64,000 nucleotides of DNA. Source: J054 sp964613615 (GTDB taxonomy: Bacteria > Pseudomonadota > Gammaproteobacteria > Steroidobacterales > GCA-2729495). Position numbers and translations under genes: made by a program. Below the pieces are notes generated by a model. That model saw only the letters and a program-made list of their open reading frames with translations. It had not been told where the DNA came from and did not search any database. Shown piece after piece: positions 9,027-17,282 of the stretch. The stretch lies in contig CAZTIB010000057.1 in NCBI GenBank assembly GCA_964613615.1, positions 1 through 64,000 of the forward strand. The letters are read 5' to 3'. The stretch's first letter is position 1. Each line of letters opens with the position of its first letter.

Positions 9027-9710
9027 ATGGTGGTAACGCAAGGACCCGACCCCCAGGGCATCGGCATGACGTCGGCGCGTACCCGCGACCGCCTGGTGCA
9101 GCGGCTCGCCCGGCAGGGGATTCACGAACCGGCGGTGCTCGAGCGCATTCGCAACGTGCCTCGACACCTGTTCGTTGACGAAGCGCTGGCCTCCCGGGCC
9201 TACGAAGACAGCGCTTTGCCTATCGGTCACGGCCAGACGATCTCGCAACCATTCGTAGTGGCCCTGATGACCCAGGCGCTGGTAGAAACCGGCAACGGCC
9301 TCCGCCCGCTGGGCAAAGTGCTGGAAATCGGCACCGGCTGCGGATATCAGACCGCGGTGCTGGCGTCGTTCTGCCGACAGCTGTTTACCATTGAGCGCAT
9401 CGCTGCGCTGCTGAAACTTGCCAAGGGGCGGCTCGGCAGTCTCGGCATTGGCAACGTGCGCTACCGCCACGGCGACGGGATGGAAGGCTGGCCTGGGCAG
9501 GCACCCTTCGACGGCATCCTTGCAGCGGCGGCACCGATGGAAGTACCGAACATCCTGTTGCAACAGCTGGCCGTGGACGGGCGACTGGTGATGCCGGTAG
9601 GCTCGGCCGGGCAACAATCACTGGTTCGCATTACGCGGACGGCTGCCGGCTTCGAGCGCGAACACCTTTGCGACGTATCCTTCGTGCCGCTGGTAGAGGG
9701 TCGGGGCTGA
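9027..9710 (+). CDS. pcm: Protein-L-isoaspartate O-methyltransferase
   Basis: An S-adenosylmethionine-dependent repair enzyme that methylates isoaspartyl residues in aged proteins. The family core is intact: FVDEALASRAYED, ALPIGHGQTISQP, the SAM loop VLEIGTGCGYQTAVLA, and APFDGILAAAAP. With the ATG at 9027 it has 227 residues; an internal ATG at 9066 gives 214 residues, closer to the E. coli length (208), so the true start is uncertain. The stop overlaps the ATG of the next gene (TGATG at 9708-9712). Confidence 0.95.
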   Translation: MVVTQGPDPQGIGMTSARTRDRLVQRLARQGIHEPAVLERIRNVPRHLFVDEALASRAYEDSALPIGHGQTISQPFVVALMTQALVETGNGLRPLGKVLEIGTGCGYQTAVLASFCRQLFTIERIAALLKLAKGRLGSLGIGNVRYRHGDGMEGWPGQAPFDGILAAAAPMEVPNILLQQLAVDGRLVMPVGSAGQQSLVRITRTAAGFEREHLCDVSFVPLVEGRG

Positions 9711-10288
9711 TGGGTATCTTTTCCCGGCTTTACGACCAGGTCATGCGCTGGTCACAACACCGCCACGCGCCGGCCTACCTGGGGGCGCTGAGTTTCGCCG
9801 AGTCGTCATTTTTTCCGATCCCGCCCGACGTGATGCTGGCGCCAATGGTGCTGGCCCGGCCGCAACGCGCCGCCTGGCTGGCCGGGTTGACCACCATCAC
9901 CTCGGTGCTCGGTGGCCTGGCTGGATTTGCGATCGGTGTCTGGGCCATCGATGCGGTGATGCCGCTGCTGGAGCGCTTTGGTTACGTCGACGAATTCGAG
10001 CGTGCCAGTGAATGGTTTTTGAAGTGGGGCTTCTGGGCGGTGCTGGCCGCGGGCTTTTCGCCGATACCGTACAAGGTATTCACCATTTCGGCGGGTGCCC
10101 TGGCGATGAATCTGCCGGTGTTTGCGGTGGCCTCGCTGGTAGGTCGCGGCTCGCGCTTCTTCCTGGTGGCCACGCTGATTGCGTGGGGTGGCCCGCGGGT
10201 CGAGGCCCGCCTGAAACGGTATGTGGACGTGATTGGATGGGCTCTAGTGGTCTTGCTGGTCGCCGGCTATTTCTTGTTGCGGCGCTGA
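9710..10288 (+). CDS. DedA/SNARE-associated (VTT) family membrane protein, YqaA-like
   Basis: A 192-residue integral membrane protein of the VTT/DedA family. The first half has the re-entrant signature FAESSFFPIPPDVMLAPMVLA; the second half has FSPIPYKVFTISAGALAM, again with the proline-rich loop typical of this fold. Four to five hydrophobic segments are visible. Family members are thought to flip lipids or support membrane homeostasis; the substrate of this subgroup is unknown. A yqaA-like gene between pcm and nlpD is common in non-enteric gammaproteobacteria. The last 52 bp overlap the start of nlpD. Confidence 0.88.
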   Translation: MGIFSRLYDQVMRWSQHRHAPAYLGALSFAESSFFPIPPDVMLAPMVLARPQRAAWLAGLTTITSVLGGLAGFAIGVWAIDAVMPLLERFGYVDEFERASEWFLKWGFWAVLAAGFSPIPYKVFTISAGALAMNLPVFAVASLVGRGSRFFLVATLIAWGGPRVEARLKRYVDVIGWALVVLLVAGYFLLRR

Positions 10289-10938
10289 GCGGCCTGGTGG
10301 CCGCCGGTCTGAGCGGCTGTTCCAGTGCGCTGCGCTGGGAGCCCGACTACCACACAGTGCGTGAGGGTGAGACGCTGTATTCCATCGCGTTTCGCTACGG
10401 GCTGGATCAACGCCAGCTCGCGGCATGGAACGGTCTAGGGGACGGTAGCCTGATTTATGCCGGGCAACGCCTGCGCCTGAGCCGAGCGGACGGTGCGGTG
10501 GCCGCCAGCAGTCGTTCCACGTCGAAGCCCAGGTCACGGACAGCGCCTGCCACCCGTCACGTACCTGTAGGCGACTGGCGCTGGCCTGTTGACGGGTCCG
10601 TGATCGAGGCTTTCGGGGCATCGCCAAGAACCCAGAGCGGCATGCAGATTGGCGGACGACTGGGACAAACCGTGCGCGCTGCATCGGGCGGCCAGGTGGT
10701 TTACGCCGGCAGCGGGCTCAAGACCTACGGGCAGCTGATTATCATCAAACACAACCCAACCTACCTGAGCGCGTACGGCCACAACGAGGCGCTGCTGGTG
10801 ACAGAGGGCGCGCGGGTCAACGGCGGGCAGGAAATCGCGCGGATGGGCGAGGGCCCGGGGCGCAAGCCGCTGCTGCACTTTGAGATCCGGCGCGATGGCA
10901 AGCCGGTGAACCCCCTCGCGTATTTGCCGCAGCGCTGA
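10237..10938 (+). CDS. nlpD: Murein hydrolase activator NlpD (LysM + degenerate LytM lipoprotein)
   Basis: A 233-residue outer-membrane lipoprotein: signal peptide with lipobox LSGC (Cys28), a LysM domain (about 39-83, HTVREGETLYSIAFRYG), a Ser/Arg-rich linker, then an M23/LytM domain (about 115-231). The first metal motif HxxxD is missing (QSGMQIGG occupies the place), while LLHFEIR is kept; such loss is normal for NlpD, which activates the amidase AmiC rather than cutting peptidoglycan. The ATG at 10237 gives the only start that yields a signal peptide. In many relatives rpoS follows nlpD; it does not here. Confidence 0.93.
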   Translation: MGSSGLAGRRLFLVAALSGLVAAGLSGCSSALRWEPDYHTVREGETLYSIAFRYGLDQRQLAAWNGLGDGSLIYAGQRLRLSRADGAVAASSRSTSKPRSRTAPATRHVPVGDWRWPVDGSVIEAFGASPRTQSGMQIGGRLGQTVRAASGGQVVYAGSGLKTYGQLIIIKHNPTYLSAYGHNEALLVTEGARVNGGQEIARMGEGPGRKPLLHFEIRRDGKPVNPLAYLPQR

Positions 10939-10990
10939 CAGTCAGACGATGCGATTTAGCCGGTCTCACTGCGCAGGCGCGTACCGCCGC

Positions 10991-11359
10991 TCAGTCCAGC
11001 AGCAGTGCCGCCATCACACTCCGTCCCTCGCCGGCCAGCACGTTGAAAGTGCGACACGCGGCGCGGGTGTCCATCACCTCGAAGCCGATTCCGGCGCGCA
11101 TGATCTGCACACCGACATGGGGCGACGGGAATTTCTGCTGCGTGCCTGTGCCGAGGAGCAGCAGTTGCGGCTCGTGCTCCAGCACCAGCGCGAAATCGTC
11201 TATGCTCAACAAGGCTACAGCGGGCGGCGACCAGGAAGTGATGACAGCGGTGGGCGTCAGGATCACAGCCGACGTGATCTCCCGATCCGCCAGGCTCAGA
11301 TGGCCAGGGCGGAAAGACCGGACAAAAACGCTGGCGGAAGGTTCGCGATCCAGTTGCAT
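10991..11359 (-). CDS. Mth938-like (DUF498) domain protein
   Basis: A 122-residue protein of the DUF498/Mth938 family, related to the mitochondrial complex I assembly factor NDUFAF3. Conserved parts are ITSAVILTPTAVI near residues 28-40, LEHEPQLLLLGTGTQQKFP, and GFEVMDTRAACRTFNVLAGEGR. The molecular role of the bacterial members is not known. The start ATG at 11359 has a GGAGAA eight bases upstream. The gene is divergent from recJ, from which it is 73 bp distant; this neighbourhood recurs in several gammaproteobacteria. Confidence 0.85.
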   Translation of the reverse strand: MQLDREPSASVFVRSFRPGHLSLADREITSAVILTPTAVITSWSPPAVALLSIDDFALVLEHEPQLLLLGTGTQQKFPSPHVGVQIMRAGIGFEVMDTRAACRTFNVLAGEGRSVMAALLLD

Positions 11360-11432
11360 GTGCGGGGTTCTCCTTGATGCAGTCTAGCCTGATGGCCGGC
11401 CGGCCCGCAGCCGCCAATCCGGTCAACGCCCG

Positions 11433-13157
11433 GTGAGTCGCCAGATACATCGCCGCGCCGCAACGGCTGCGGAACTGGAACGCCTGCCGCCAGGCCTGCA
11501 CCCGGTGCTGCGCCGGGTCTACGCGGCTCGCCAGGTGGGCCCAGCCGAACTGGAGCCCCGTCTGGCCGGCCTGCTACCGGTGGGTAGCTTCCATGCCGCT
11601 GCTGCTGCTGCTGAACGCCTGGCCGTCGCGCGGGTGAAAGGCGAACGCATTGTTGTGATCGGCGATTTCGATGCCGATGGTGCCACCGCGACCACGCTGG
11701 CCGTGAGCACCTTGCGCGCCTTTGGCTTCGGCGATGTGCACTTCCTGGTGCCGGACCGCTTCCGATATGGCTACGGCCTGTCACCTGCGATTGCCGAGCA
11801 GGCTGCGAAATTGGGCCCGGCGTTGCTGATGACGGTGGACAACGGCGTTTCCAGCATCGACGGTGTGGCGCGCGCGAATGAATTGGGTATGGAGGTAATC
11901 GTGACCGACCACCACTTGCCGGGTCGCGACCGGCCGGCGGCGGCGGTAATGGTGAACCCAAACCTGCCGGAAGACGATTTCCCGGGCAACGCCCTGGCGG
12001 GTGTCGGCGTGGTGTTTTATGTGCTGGCTGCGCTGGCCCGGGAACTCGGCGAATCCGGCGTGCTGGATGCCAGGGCAGCCCAGCGCCAGGTGCTGGAAGG
12101 CCTGGATGTCGTCGCCGTTGGGACCGTGGCAGATCTCGTACCGCTGGATTACAACAACCGCATCCTGGTCGCCGAGGGCTTGCGGCGCATTCGTGCCGGC
12201 CATGCCCGGCCCGGTATCCAGGCGCTGTTCCGGGCGTCGGGACGGGACATCACTCATGCGAGCAGCAGCGATCTCGGATTCGGCATCGGCCCACGACTGA
12301 ATGCAGCCGGACGCCTCGACGACATGTCCATCGGTATCAACTGCCTGCTGGCAGCTTCGCTGCAGGATGCTTTGCCGCTGGCGGAGCAGCTCGACCTGCT
12401 GAATCGCGAGCGCCGCGAACTGCAGGTCCGGATGGAAGGCGAGGCACGCGTCCATTTCGAAGCCGCTAAAGACGCGGTCGCTCGCGAACATGCGGATGCG
12501 TATTGCCTGTTCGATCCTGCCTGGCATGAGGGCGTGGTTGGCCTGGTAGCGAACCGGATCAAAGATCAGGCCAGGCGGCCGGTGGTGGCGTTTGCCGAGT
12601 CGGGTGAGCCAGGGGTGCTGAAGGGCTCCGCGCGCTCGGTGCCCGGCGTGCATATCCGCGATGCAATCGACGCGGTAGCGGCGCGCCACCCGGGCCTGGT
12701 GTTGCGTTTCGGCGGTCACGCGATGGCGGCCGGGTTGAGTCTGCGTGCGGCAGACCTCGGCCTGTTCCGCGATGCGCTCCGCGAAGAACTGGCCTTGCAC
12801 CGCGAGCTGCTCGAGCAGCCGGACGTGGTCTGGAGCGACGGCGGTCTGGAACCGGATGATCTCGGCCTCGACCTGGCCCGCCAGCTGGCCGACGCCGGAC
12901 CGTGGGGCCAGGCTTTTCCCGAACCGCAGTTCGACGGCGAGCTGGAGGTCATCGAATCCCGGGTGCTGAAGGACCGACATCTGAAGATGACGGTGAGACA
13001 CCCGGCAGGCGGAGCGCCCATCGATGCCATCGCGTTCAATCAGCCGAAGCTGCCTGCCGGAGAAGTCTTGCGATTCGTTTACCGGCTGGATGTCAATCGC
13101 TACCGGGGGCTCGAGCAGCCACAGCTCGTCGTAGAGTATGTTCAGGCTGCCGACTGA
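11433..13157 (+). CDS. recJ: Single-stranded-DNA-specific exonuclease RecJ
   Basis: A 574-residue DHH-family 5'-3' exonuclease acting on single-stranded DNA in recombination and mismatch repair. The phosphoesterase motifs are present: VIGDFDADGATAT (metal aspartates at about 78-82), LMTVDNGVSS and VTDHHLPG (the DHH motif); the DHHA1 part has VLRFGGHAMAAGLSL. Full length compared with E. coli (577 aa). The start is GTG at 11433 without a clear Shine-Dalgarno. An in-frame GCT repeat near 11597 codes for a run of alanines. Confidence 0.96.
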   Translation: MSRQIHRRAATAAELERLPPGLHPVLRRVYAARQVGPAELEPRLAGLLPVGSFHAAAAAAERLAVARVKGERIVVIGDFDADGATATTLAVSTLRAFGFGDVHFLVPDRFRYGYGLSPAIAEQAAKLGPALLMTVDNGVSSIDGVARANELGMEVIVTDHHLPGRDRPAAAVMVNPNLPEDDFPGNALAGVGVVFYVLAALARELGESGVLDARAAQRQVLEGLDVVAVGTVADLVPLDYNNRILVAEGLRRIRAGHARPGIQALFRASGRDITHASSSDLGFGIGPRLNAAGRLDDMSIGINCLLAASLQDALPLAEQLDLLNRERRELQVRMEGEARVHFEAAKDAVAREHADAYCLFDPAWHEGVVGLVANRIKDQARRPVVAFAESGEPGVLKGSARSVPGVHIRDAIDAVAARHPGLVLRFGGHAMAAGLSLRAADLGLFRDALREELALHRELLEQPDVVWSDGGLEPDDLGLDLARQLADAGPWGQAFPEPQFDGELEVIESRVLKDRHLKMTVRHPAGGAPIDAIAFNQPKLPAGEVLRFVYRLDVNRYRGLEQPQLVVEYVQAAD

Positions 13158-13170
13158 GCAAGGAGAGGGG

Positions 13171-13722
13171 ATGATGACCGCGCACCCGTGGCTGCATGAA
13201 ACGCCCTGGCCGACGAAGCAGTTGCCCCGCGAAGATCTGTCCGAGCGCATTGAACACATGCTCGCGACCCACTGGATGGGGGTGCTGTCCACCGTCGGCA
13301 GGAATGGGCCGATCGGGAGTCCGGTGGAGTACTACGCGGAAGGCAAGGCGGTTTACATCCTGCCGCAACCCGGGAGTCCCAAGTTGCAGGCCATGCAGCA
13401 GGACCCGCGGGTGTGTTTCTCGATCTACGCCGAGAACTCCGGCTGGGCGAGTGTGCGCGGCGCGCAGTTGTTCGGCAGCGCCGAACTGCTGGAGCCGGGG
13501 ACACCGGAACACGACCACGCCCTGACGGTCTACCGATGGCAGTCTTCCGCTGTGCAGCTCGGCAAGCCCGTGGACCAGCCGCCGCAGATGCAGCTGTTGA
13601 AAATTGATCCGGATCGGATTGTCTATACCGAGCAGTGGCTCAGGAAAGACGGCTTCGGGCCGCGACAGATCTGGCATAAAGACGTGTCGAAAACAGCTGC
13701 CGCCCGCCGGTACGGCCACTAG
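13171..13722 (+). CDS. Pyridoxamine 5'-phosphate oxidase-fold protein
   Basis: A protein of about 183 residues with the split-barrel flavin-binding fold of the PNPOx superfamily: an N-terminal helix (LSERIEHMLATHWMGVLSTVG), then strands GSPVEYYAEGKAVYILP and a helix region SPKLQAMQQDPRVCFSIY. Family members bind FMN, F420 or heme; I cannot assign the substrate. A strong AGGAGAGG lies at 13160-13167; two tandem ATG codons (13171, 13174) are both usable. The gene stands 13 bp after recJ, so it may be part of that transcript. Confidence 0.8.
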   Translation: MMTAHPWLHETPWPTKQLPREDLSERIEHMLATHWMGVLSTVGRNGPIGSPVEYYAEGKAVYILPQPGSPKLQAMQQDPRVCFSIYAENSGWASVRGAQLFGSAELLEPGTPEHDHALTVYRWQSSAVQLGKPVDQPPQMQLLKIDPDRIVYTEQWLRKDGFGPRQIWHKDVSKTAAARRYGH

Positions 13723-13733
13723 GCAAAAGGTTT

Positions 13734-14690
13734 TTGCGAATTCTCGCAGTTGTGCTGCTCGTGTTCCTGCTGGCTAGTTGCGGCGGTGGCAGCCAGTTGC
13801 TCCGTAATGAACGGGCACGACAAGGCTTGCCGGAGTCCATTGAGCTGCAAAGCACGCCTTTCTACCCGCAGGCAGACTATCAGTGCGGCCCGGCTGCGCT
13901 GGCAACGGTGCTGACGGACTCGGGTGTCGTTGTCGCTCCCCAGCAGCTCGTGGACCAGGTCTATATCCCCGGGCGCCGCGGTAGCCTGCAAGTGGAACTG
14001 CTCGCGGCGGCCCGCCGCTCAGGCCGGTTGCCGTATGTCATCGAGCCGCAACTCGGCGCTCTGCTGCCAGAACTGGCCGTTGGCCGGCCGGTGCTGGTGC
14101 TGCAGAATCTCGGGCTGAGCTTTGCGCCTGTCTGGCATTACGCCGTAGTGGTTGGCTATGACACGGACCGCGGCGAATTGATCCTGCGCTCCGGCACCAC
14201 CAAGCGGCGCCAGGTGTCGGTGGCGAAATTTCTTCGCAGCTGGCGGGCAAGTGAGTACTGGGCCGTGGTTGTGCTGCGTCCGGGCGGGCTGCCTGTCGCG
14301 GCGTCGCGGACGAAGTACCTGCAAGCCGTTGCCGCCCTTGAATCAGCCGGCCAGCCTGAAGCCGCCCTGGCTGCCTACCGGGCGGCAGTGGAGCACTGGC
14401 CCGGAAGTTCTGGCGCATGGTTTGCGCTGGCGAACGCCTACTACGCCGCCGGTGACCTGCCTGCCGCCGAGCGCAGTTACCGAGTCGCGCTGGATCGTTC
14501 GCCGGACGACGCGGCTGCGTTGAATAACCTGTCGCAGTTGCTATTGAACCAGGGCCGGTGTGCCGAGGCGCAGGCGGTAGTCGAACGCGCTCTGGCGGTT
14601 GAGGAGCTGGCTCCCGCCATCGTCTCTGCGCTGGCAGACAGCGCAGAGACGATTGCGAAACGCTGTGAGGGCGCTGCAGCCGGGCAATGA
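13734..14690 (+). CDS. PA2778-type C39-like cysteine peptidase with TPR tail, lipoprotein
   Basis: A 318-residue protein starting at TTG 13734. The N-terminus is a lipoprotein signal with lipobox LASC (Cys16). Residues about 38-185 form a C39-like peptidase: catalytic Cys51 in ADYQCGPAAL, His135 in VWHYAVVVGYD with an aspartate shortly after. Residues about 193-300 are TPR-like helices (YLQAVAALESAG..., WFALANAYYAAGDLPAAERSYRVAL). This domain order matches the PA2778 family of Pseudomonas, which is found beside PA2779-family proteins; such a gene is the next one here, on the opposite strand. The substrate is unknown. The partner's conserved C-terminal region is a candidate target, which is inference. 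Confidence 0.85.
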   Translation: MRILAVVLLVFLLASCGGGSQLLRNERARQGLPESIELQSTPFYPQADYQCGPAALATVLTDSGVVVAPQQLVDQVYIPGRRGSLQVELLAAARRSGRLPYVIEPQLGALLPELAVGRPVLVLQNLGLSFAPVWHYAVVVGYDTDRGELILRSGTTKRRQVSVAKFLRSWRASEYWAVVVLRPGGLPVAASRTKYLQAVAALESAGQPEAALAAYRAAVEHWPGSSGAWFALANAYYAAGDLPAAERSYRVALDRSPDDAAALNNLSQLLLNQGRCAEAQAVVERALAVEELAPAIVSALADSAETIAKRCEGAAAGQ

Positions 14691-14708
14691 CGACCAGGAC
14701 CTGGCAGC

Positions 14709-15107
14709 CTAGGTTTTCCCCGGGCCGATCGTGGGGAACACGTTGGTAACGCCCGTCAGGTCCAGGATCAGCAGCAGCAGGAACACGATCAGGACAGCTT
14801 CCAGGGCTCCGGCGCCGGCCGGCAGGTCCTGGAATTGATCGTCCAGTTCCATGAGTTCCGCATCGCTTAGTGCGGCAATGCGCTGCGAGGCCTGGTTCGG
14901 GTCGACGCCGAGTTCTGTGAGCTGCGCACTGATGCGGTCCTGCATCAACGCGGCCTGGATGCGATCAACGCGAACCTGCCGGTCTTCGGCTGCCAGGTAG
15001 TCGGCAGTGGCAATGAAGTTCGCACTGGCGCTGATCGGGTAACTCAGGCCCGACAGCATCAGGCAGACAATGGCGACAATCGAATTTCTACACAACAACC
15101 GGATCAT
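14709..15107 (-). CDS. PA2779 family small membrane protein
   Basis: A 132-residue protein with a signal-like hydrophobic N-terminus (about 1-29, ending SASA), a central acidic helical region (DYLAAEDRQVRVDRI... to QFQDLPAGAGA) and a C-terminal membrane segment (about 101-119) followed by the conserved TGVTNVFPTIGPG tail. The tail and the ELGVDPNQASQRIAALSDAE stretch are the features I recognise as PA2779-type. The start at 15107 is chosen because it begins the signal peptide; an upstream frame extension to 15149 lacks content. The gene converges with the PA2778-type peptidase, 18 bp apart; in Pseudomonas the pair is also adjacent. Function unknown. Confidence 0.78.
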   Translation of the reverse strand: MIRLLCRNSIVAIVCLMLSGLSYPISASANFIATADYLAAEDRQVRVDRIQAALMQDRISAQLTELGVDPNQASQRIAALSDAELMELDDQFQDLPAGAGALEAVLIVFLLLLILDLTGVTNVFPTIGPGKT

Positions 15108-15226
15108 GTTCAGGTCCCTCGTTGGCGCGCCGCACGCCGATTCACACACCGAACAATTATGACACTAGGTTGGCCTGCGGTAATGGTCTGTGAAGCAGTC
15201 GGCACTTCCGGCCGACTGACACAACG

Positions 15227-15634
15227 CTAAGCGCGCACCGCACCTTCGGCCAGTGCAATGGCCTCAACCTCGATTTCGAGTTCCGGCAGGGCCAGGGACG
15301 CGACTTCGACGATGGTGTCGGCGGGGTAGGGCGGCTTGAAATAGACTTCGCGCAGCTCGAGGATCTTTGGAAAATTGGCCATGTCCTTCAGGTAGATGGT
15401 CACCTTGATGACCTTGGACAGATCGGAGCCTGCCGCCTCTAGCAACTCGGCAAGGTTGTCGAAGGTTTGCGCGGCCTGCGCATCGAAGTCACCCGCGCCA
15501 ACAATGTTGCCCGCTTTGTCCAGCGCAGCCTGGCCAGAGGTGATGATCAGGTCCCCGACCCGGTAGGCCTGGGCAATCCGAAAGGGCTCGTAGTAGTCAG
15601 GATCCGTCTGGATGCGCTGCGCATCGGTAGGCAT
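15227..15634 (-). CDS. RidA/YjgF family protein (enamine/imine deaminase type)
   Basis: A 135-residue RidA-family protein; most members hydrolyse reactive enamine or imine intermediates such as 2-aminoacrylate. Family features: GDLIITSGQAALDKAGN, DFDAQAAQTFDNLAELLEAAGSDLSKVIKVTIYLKDM and, at the end, PPYPADTIVEVASLALPELEIEVEAIA. The catalytic-type arginine near the end (R in the R-x-x-V motif of RidA) is replaced by Thr-Ile-Val-Glu-Val, so this may be a Rid subgroup without the classical deaminase chemistry. It starts at ATG 15634. The upstream 540 bp hold no intact gene. Confidence 0.82.
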   Translation of the reverse strand: MPTDAQRIQTDPDYYEPFRIAQAYRVGDLIITSGQAALDKAGNIVGAGDFDAQAAQTFDNLAELLEAAGSDLSKVIKVTIYLKDMANFPKILELREVYFKPPYPADTIVEVASLALPELEIEVEAIALAEGAVRA

Positions 15635-15700
15635 GATGTTGTCCGTTCCGCTTGTTGACTGTTTGAGTCTACCGGGTTGATCCGGTGACGGGAGGTAATG

Positions 15701-15802
15701 ATGGCGAAAACCGTCCGCCGTGGCGGCCAGCGCGCCCATCCAGAGCTATGGCCAGGCGCTGCAATGGAGCGTCTGAAGAAGCGCGAAGCGTCGTCAGGGT
15801 GA
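15701..15802 (+). CDS. Possible small ORF (33 codons) in a decayed region
   Basis: A GGGAGG (15690-15695) stands five bases before ATG 15701, which opens a 33-residue basic frame ending ERLKKREASSG. I recognise no family. The Shine-Dalgarno is good, but the region between ridA and prfB is otherwise decayed, so this may be the head of a lost gene whose tail lies downstream at 15.88-16.02 kb, or chance. Confidence 0.2.
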   Translation: MAKTVRRGGQRAHPELWPGAAMERLKKREASSG

Positions 15803-15877
15803 GTCGGGCAGACCATCCTCGCCTGTCGGGGCGCCCATGCTTACTGTCGGAAATGGACAGGCGTTCATATCAGAGCG

Positions 15878-16015
15878 TCGCTCATCGCCGCTGGCGAGTT
15901 GCCGATGGACCGTTACACGACCACCTTCGAGTTCGACGACGTCAACGAGGCCCTGGCGGCAGCGCAGACCGGCAGCGCCGCCAAGGCGGTCCTGCGGATG
16001 CCCGCATCGAGCTGA
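15878..16015 (+). pseudogene. C-terminal remnant of a zinc-type alcohol dehydrogenase
   Basis: One frame ending at TGA 16013-16015 reads a stretch resembling the last 45 residues of medium-chain zinc alcohol dehydrogenases: AAGELPMDRYTTTF, then EFDDVNEALAAAQTG and KAVLRMP. This matches the usual (x)AGRLPLDxLI...LDDINEAF...G(x)VL ending. Upstream in this frame the similarity disappears, and there is no room for the catalytic and NAD domains between ridA and here. I therefore read it as a fragment left by a deletion. The rest of the 15.64-16.17 kb gap holds only the small frame at 15701 and no other recognisable gene. Confidence 0.5.
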
Positions 16016-16176
16016 ACACCCGGCCGTTTGCAACGGACTGCTCAATGCCGCCTTGCGGGGGTATTCGGGGCGCCCGCCGGCGTGTTGGGATGGAAGCGAT
16101 CGATCGAGGTCTTCCCTCGGTCCGCAGAACTGACTAGCATTACGCGCCTTCTCGCGCGACTCGGCAGGACGGATCA

Positions 16177-17272
16177 ATGGAACTCAGCCCGCTCAGGCAC
16201 ACAATCAGGGATTTGCAGGAACGCAGTCTGGCCCTCAGGGGGTACCTTTGACTTCGAAGGTGGCCAGCGACGTCTCGAAGAGGTCAATCGCGCCCTCGAA
16301 AATCCCGACGTCTGGAATCATCCGGCCGAGGCCGAGGCCCTGGGCAAGGAACGCGCGCGCCTGGAAGCTGTCGTCGGCGAGCTGATCCGGCTGGACCAGG
16401 GGCTGGGTGACGCGGCGGAACTTCTGGCACTGGCCGACGCCGAAGACGATGAGGCCACGGCCGCGGAAATCGAGCGTGACGTCAGCGGTTTCGTGGCAAT
16501 CGTCGAGCGGCTCGAATTTCGGCGCATGTTCGACCGCAGCGCCGATGCGTCGAACGCCTTCGTGGATATCCAGGCGGGTTCCGGCGGCACCGAGGCCCAG
16601 GACTGGGCCGAGATGCTGCTGCGCATGTACCTGAAGTGGTGCGAAGCCAATGGCTTCAAGGCCGACTTGATCGAGGCGTCGGCCGGCGAAGTGGCCGGCA
16701 TCAAGAGTGCCACGGTGCACGTGGTCGGCGATTATGCCTATGGCTGGCTGCGGACGGAGACGGGCGTGCACCGGCTCGTGCGCAAGTCCCCCTTCGACAG
16801 CGGCAACCGGCGGCATACGTCCTTTGCCGCCGTCTTCGTCTCGCCGGAGATCGACGACGCCATCGATGTGGAGCTTGACCCGTCGGATCTGCGCATCGAC
16901 GTGTACCGGGCGAGCGGGGCGGGGGGCCAGCACGTCAACCGCACCGAGTCGGCCGTGCGCATCACGCACAATCCTTCCGGCATCGTGGTGCAGTGTCAGA
17001 ACGATCGATCGCAACACAAGAATAAAGCTACTGCAATGAAGCAGTTACGAGCTAAACTTTATGAACTGGAAGAGCAAAAGCGGCGGGCCGAAGCCCAGGC
17101 CACTGAAGACACCAAGGCCGACATCGGCTGGGGCAGCCAGATCCGCTCGTATGTGCTGGACCAGAGTCGCGTGAAGGATCTGCGGACCGGCGTCGAGTCC
17201 GGCAATCCGGATGCGATCCTGAACGGTGACCTGAACAAGTTGATCGAGGCGAGCCTGAAGCAGGGCGTCTAG
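16177..17272 (+). CDS. prfB: Peptide chain release factor 2 (programmed +1 frameshift)
   Basis: RF2 reads UGA and UAA stop codons and releases the peptide. Translation starts at ATG 16177; after 24 codons the frame meets TGA at 16249-16251 in CTT-TGA-C, and a +1 slip (skipping T16249) continues with GAC TTC GAA to TAG at 17272, giving 364 residues as in E. coli (365). The upstream AGGGGGT (16237-16243) is the internal Shine-Dalgarno that stimulates slippage. The RF2 motifs SPF (in RKSPFDSGNRR) and GGQ (in SGAGGQHVNRT) are present. The slip is autoregulatory: scarce RF2 slows termination at UGA and favours frameshift. lysS follows 10 bp later, the standard prfB-lysS pair. Confidence 0.97.
16237..16252 (+). 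promoter_or_regulatory. prfB +1 programmed frameshift site
   Basis: AGG GGG TAC CTT TGA C: an internal Shine-Dalgarno (AGGGGG) three bases before a CTT slip codon and an in-frame TGA. This is the same arrangement as the E. coli site (AGG GGG TAT CTT TGA C) with only the TAT codon changed to TAC. Confidence 0.95.
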
Positions 17273-17282
17273 GGCAAAAATA

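Noticed and set aside
11596..11613. GCT triplet repeat in recJ
   Set aside because: It codes for a run of alanines in a poorly conserved linker; no evidence of a function.
11781..13292. Open frame of about 503 codons antisense to recJ
   Set aside because: Lies across the intact recJ; no domain, composition typical of a shadow frame.
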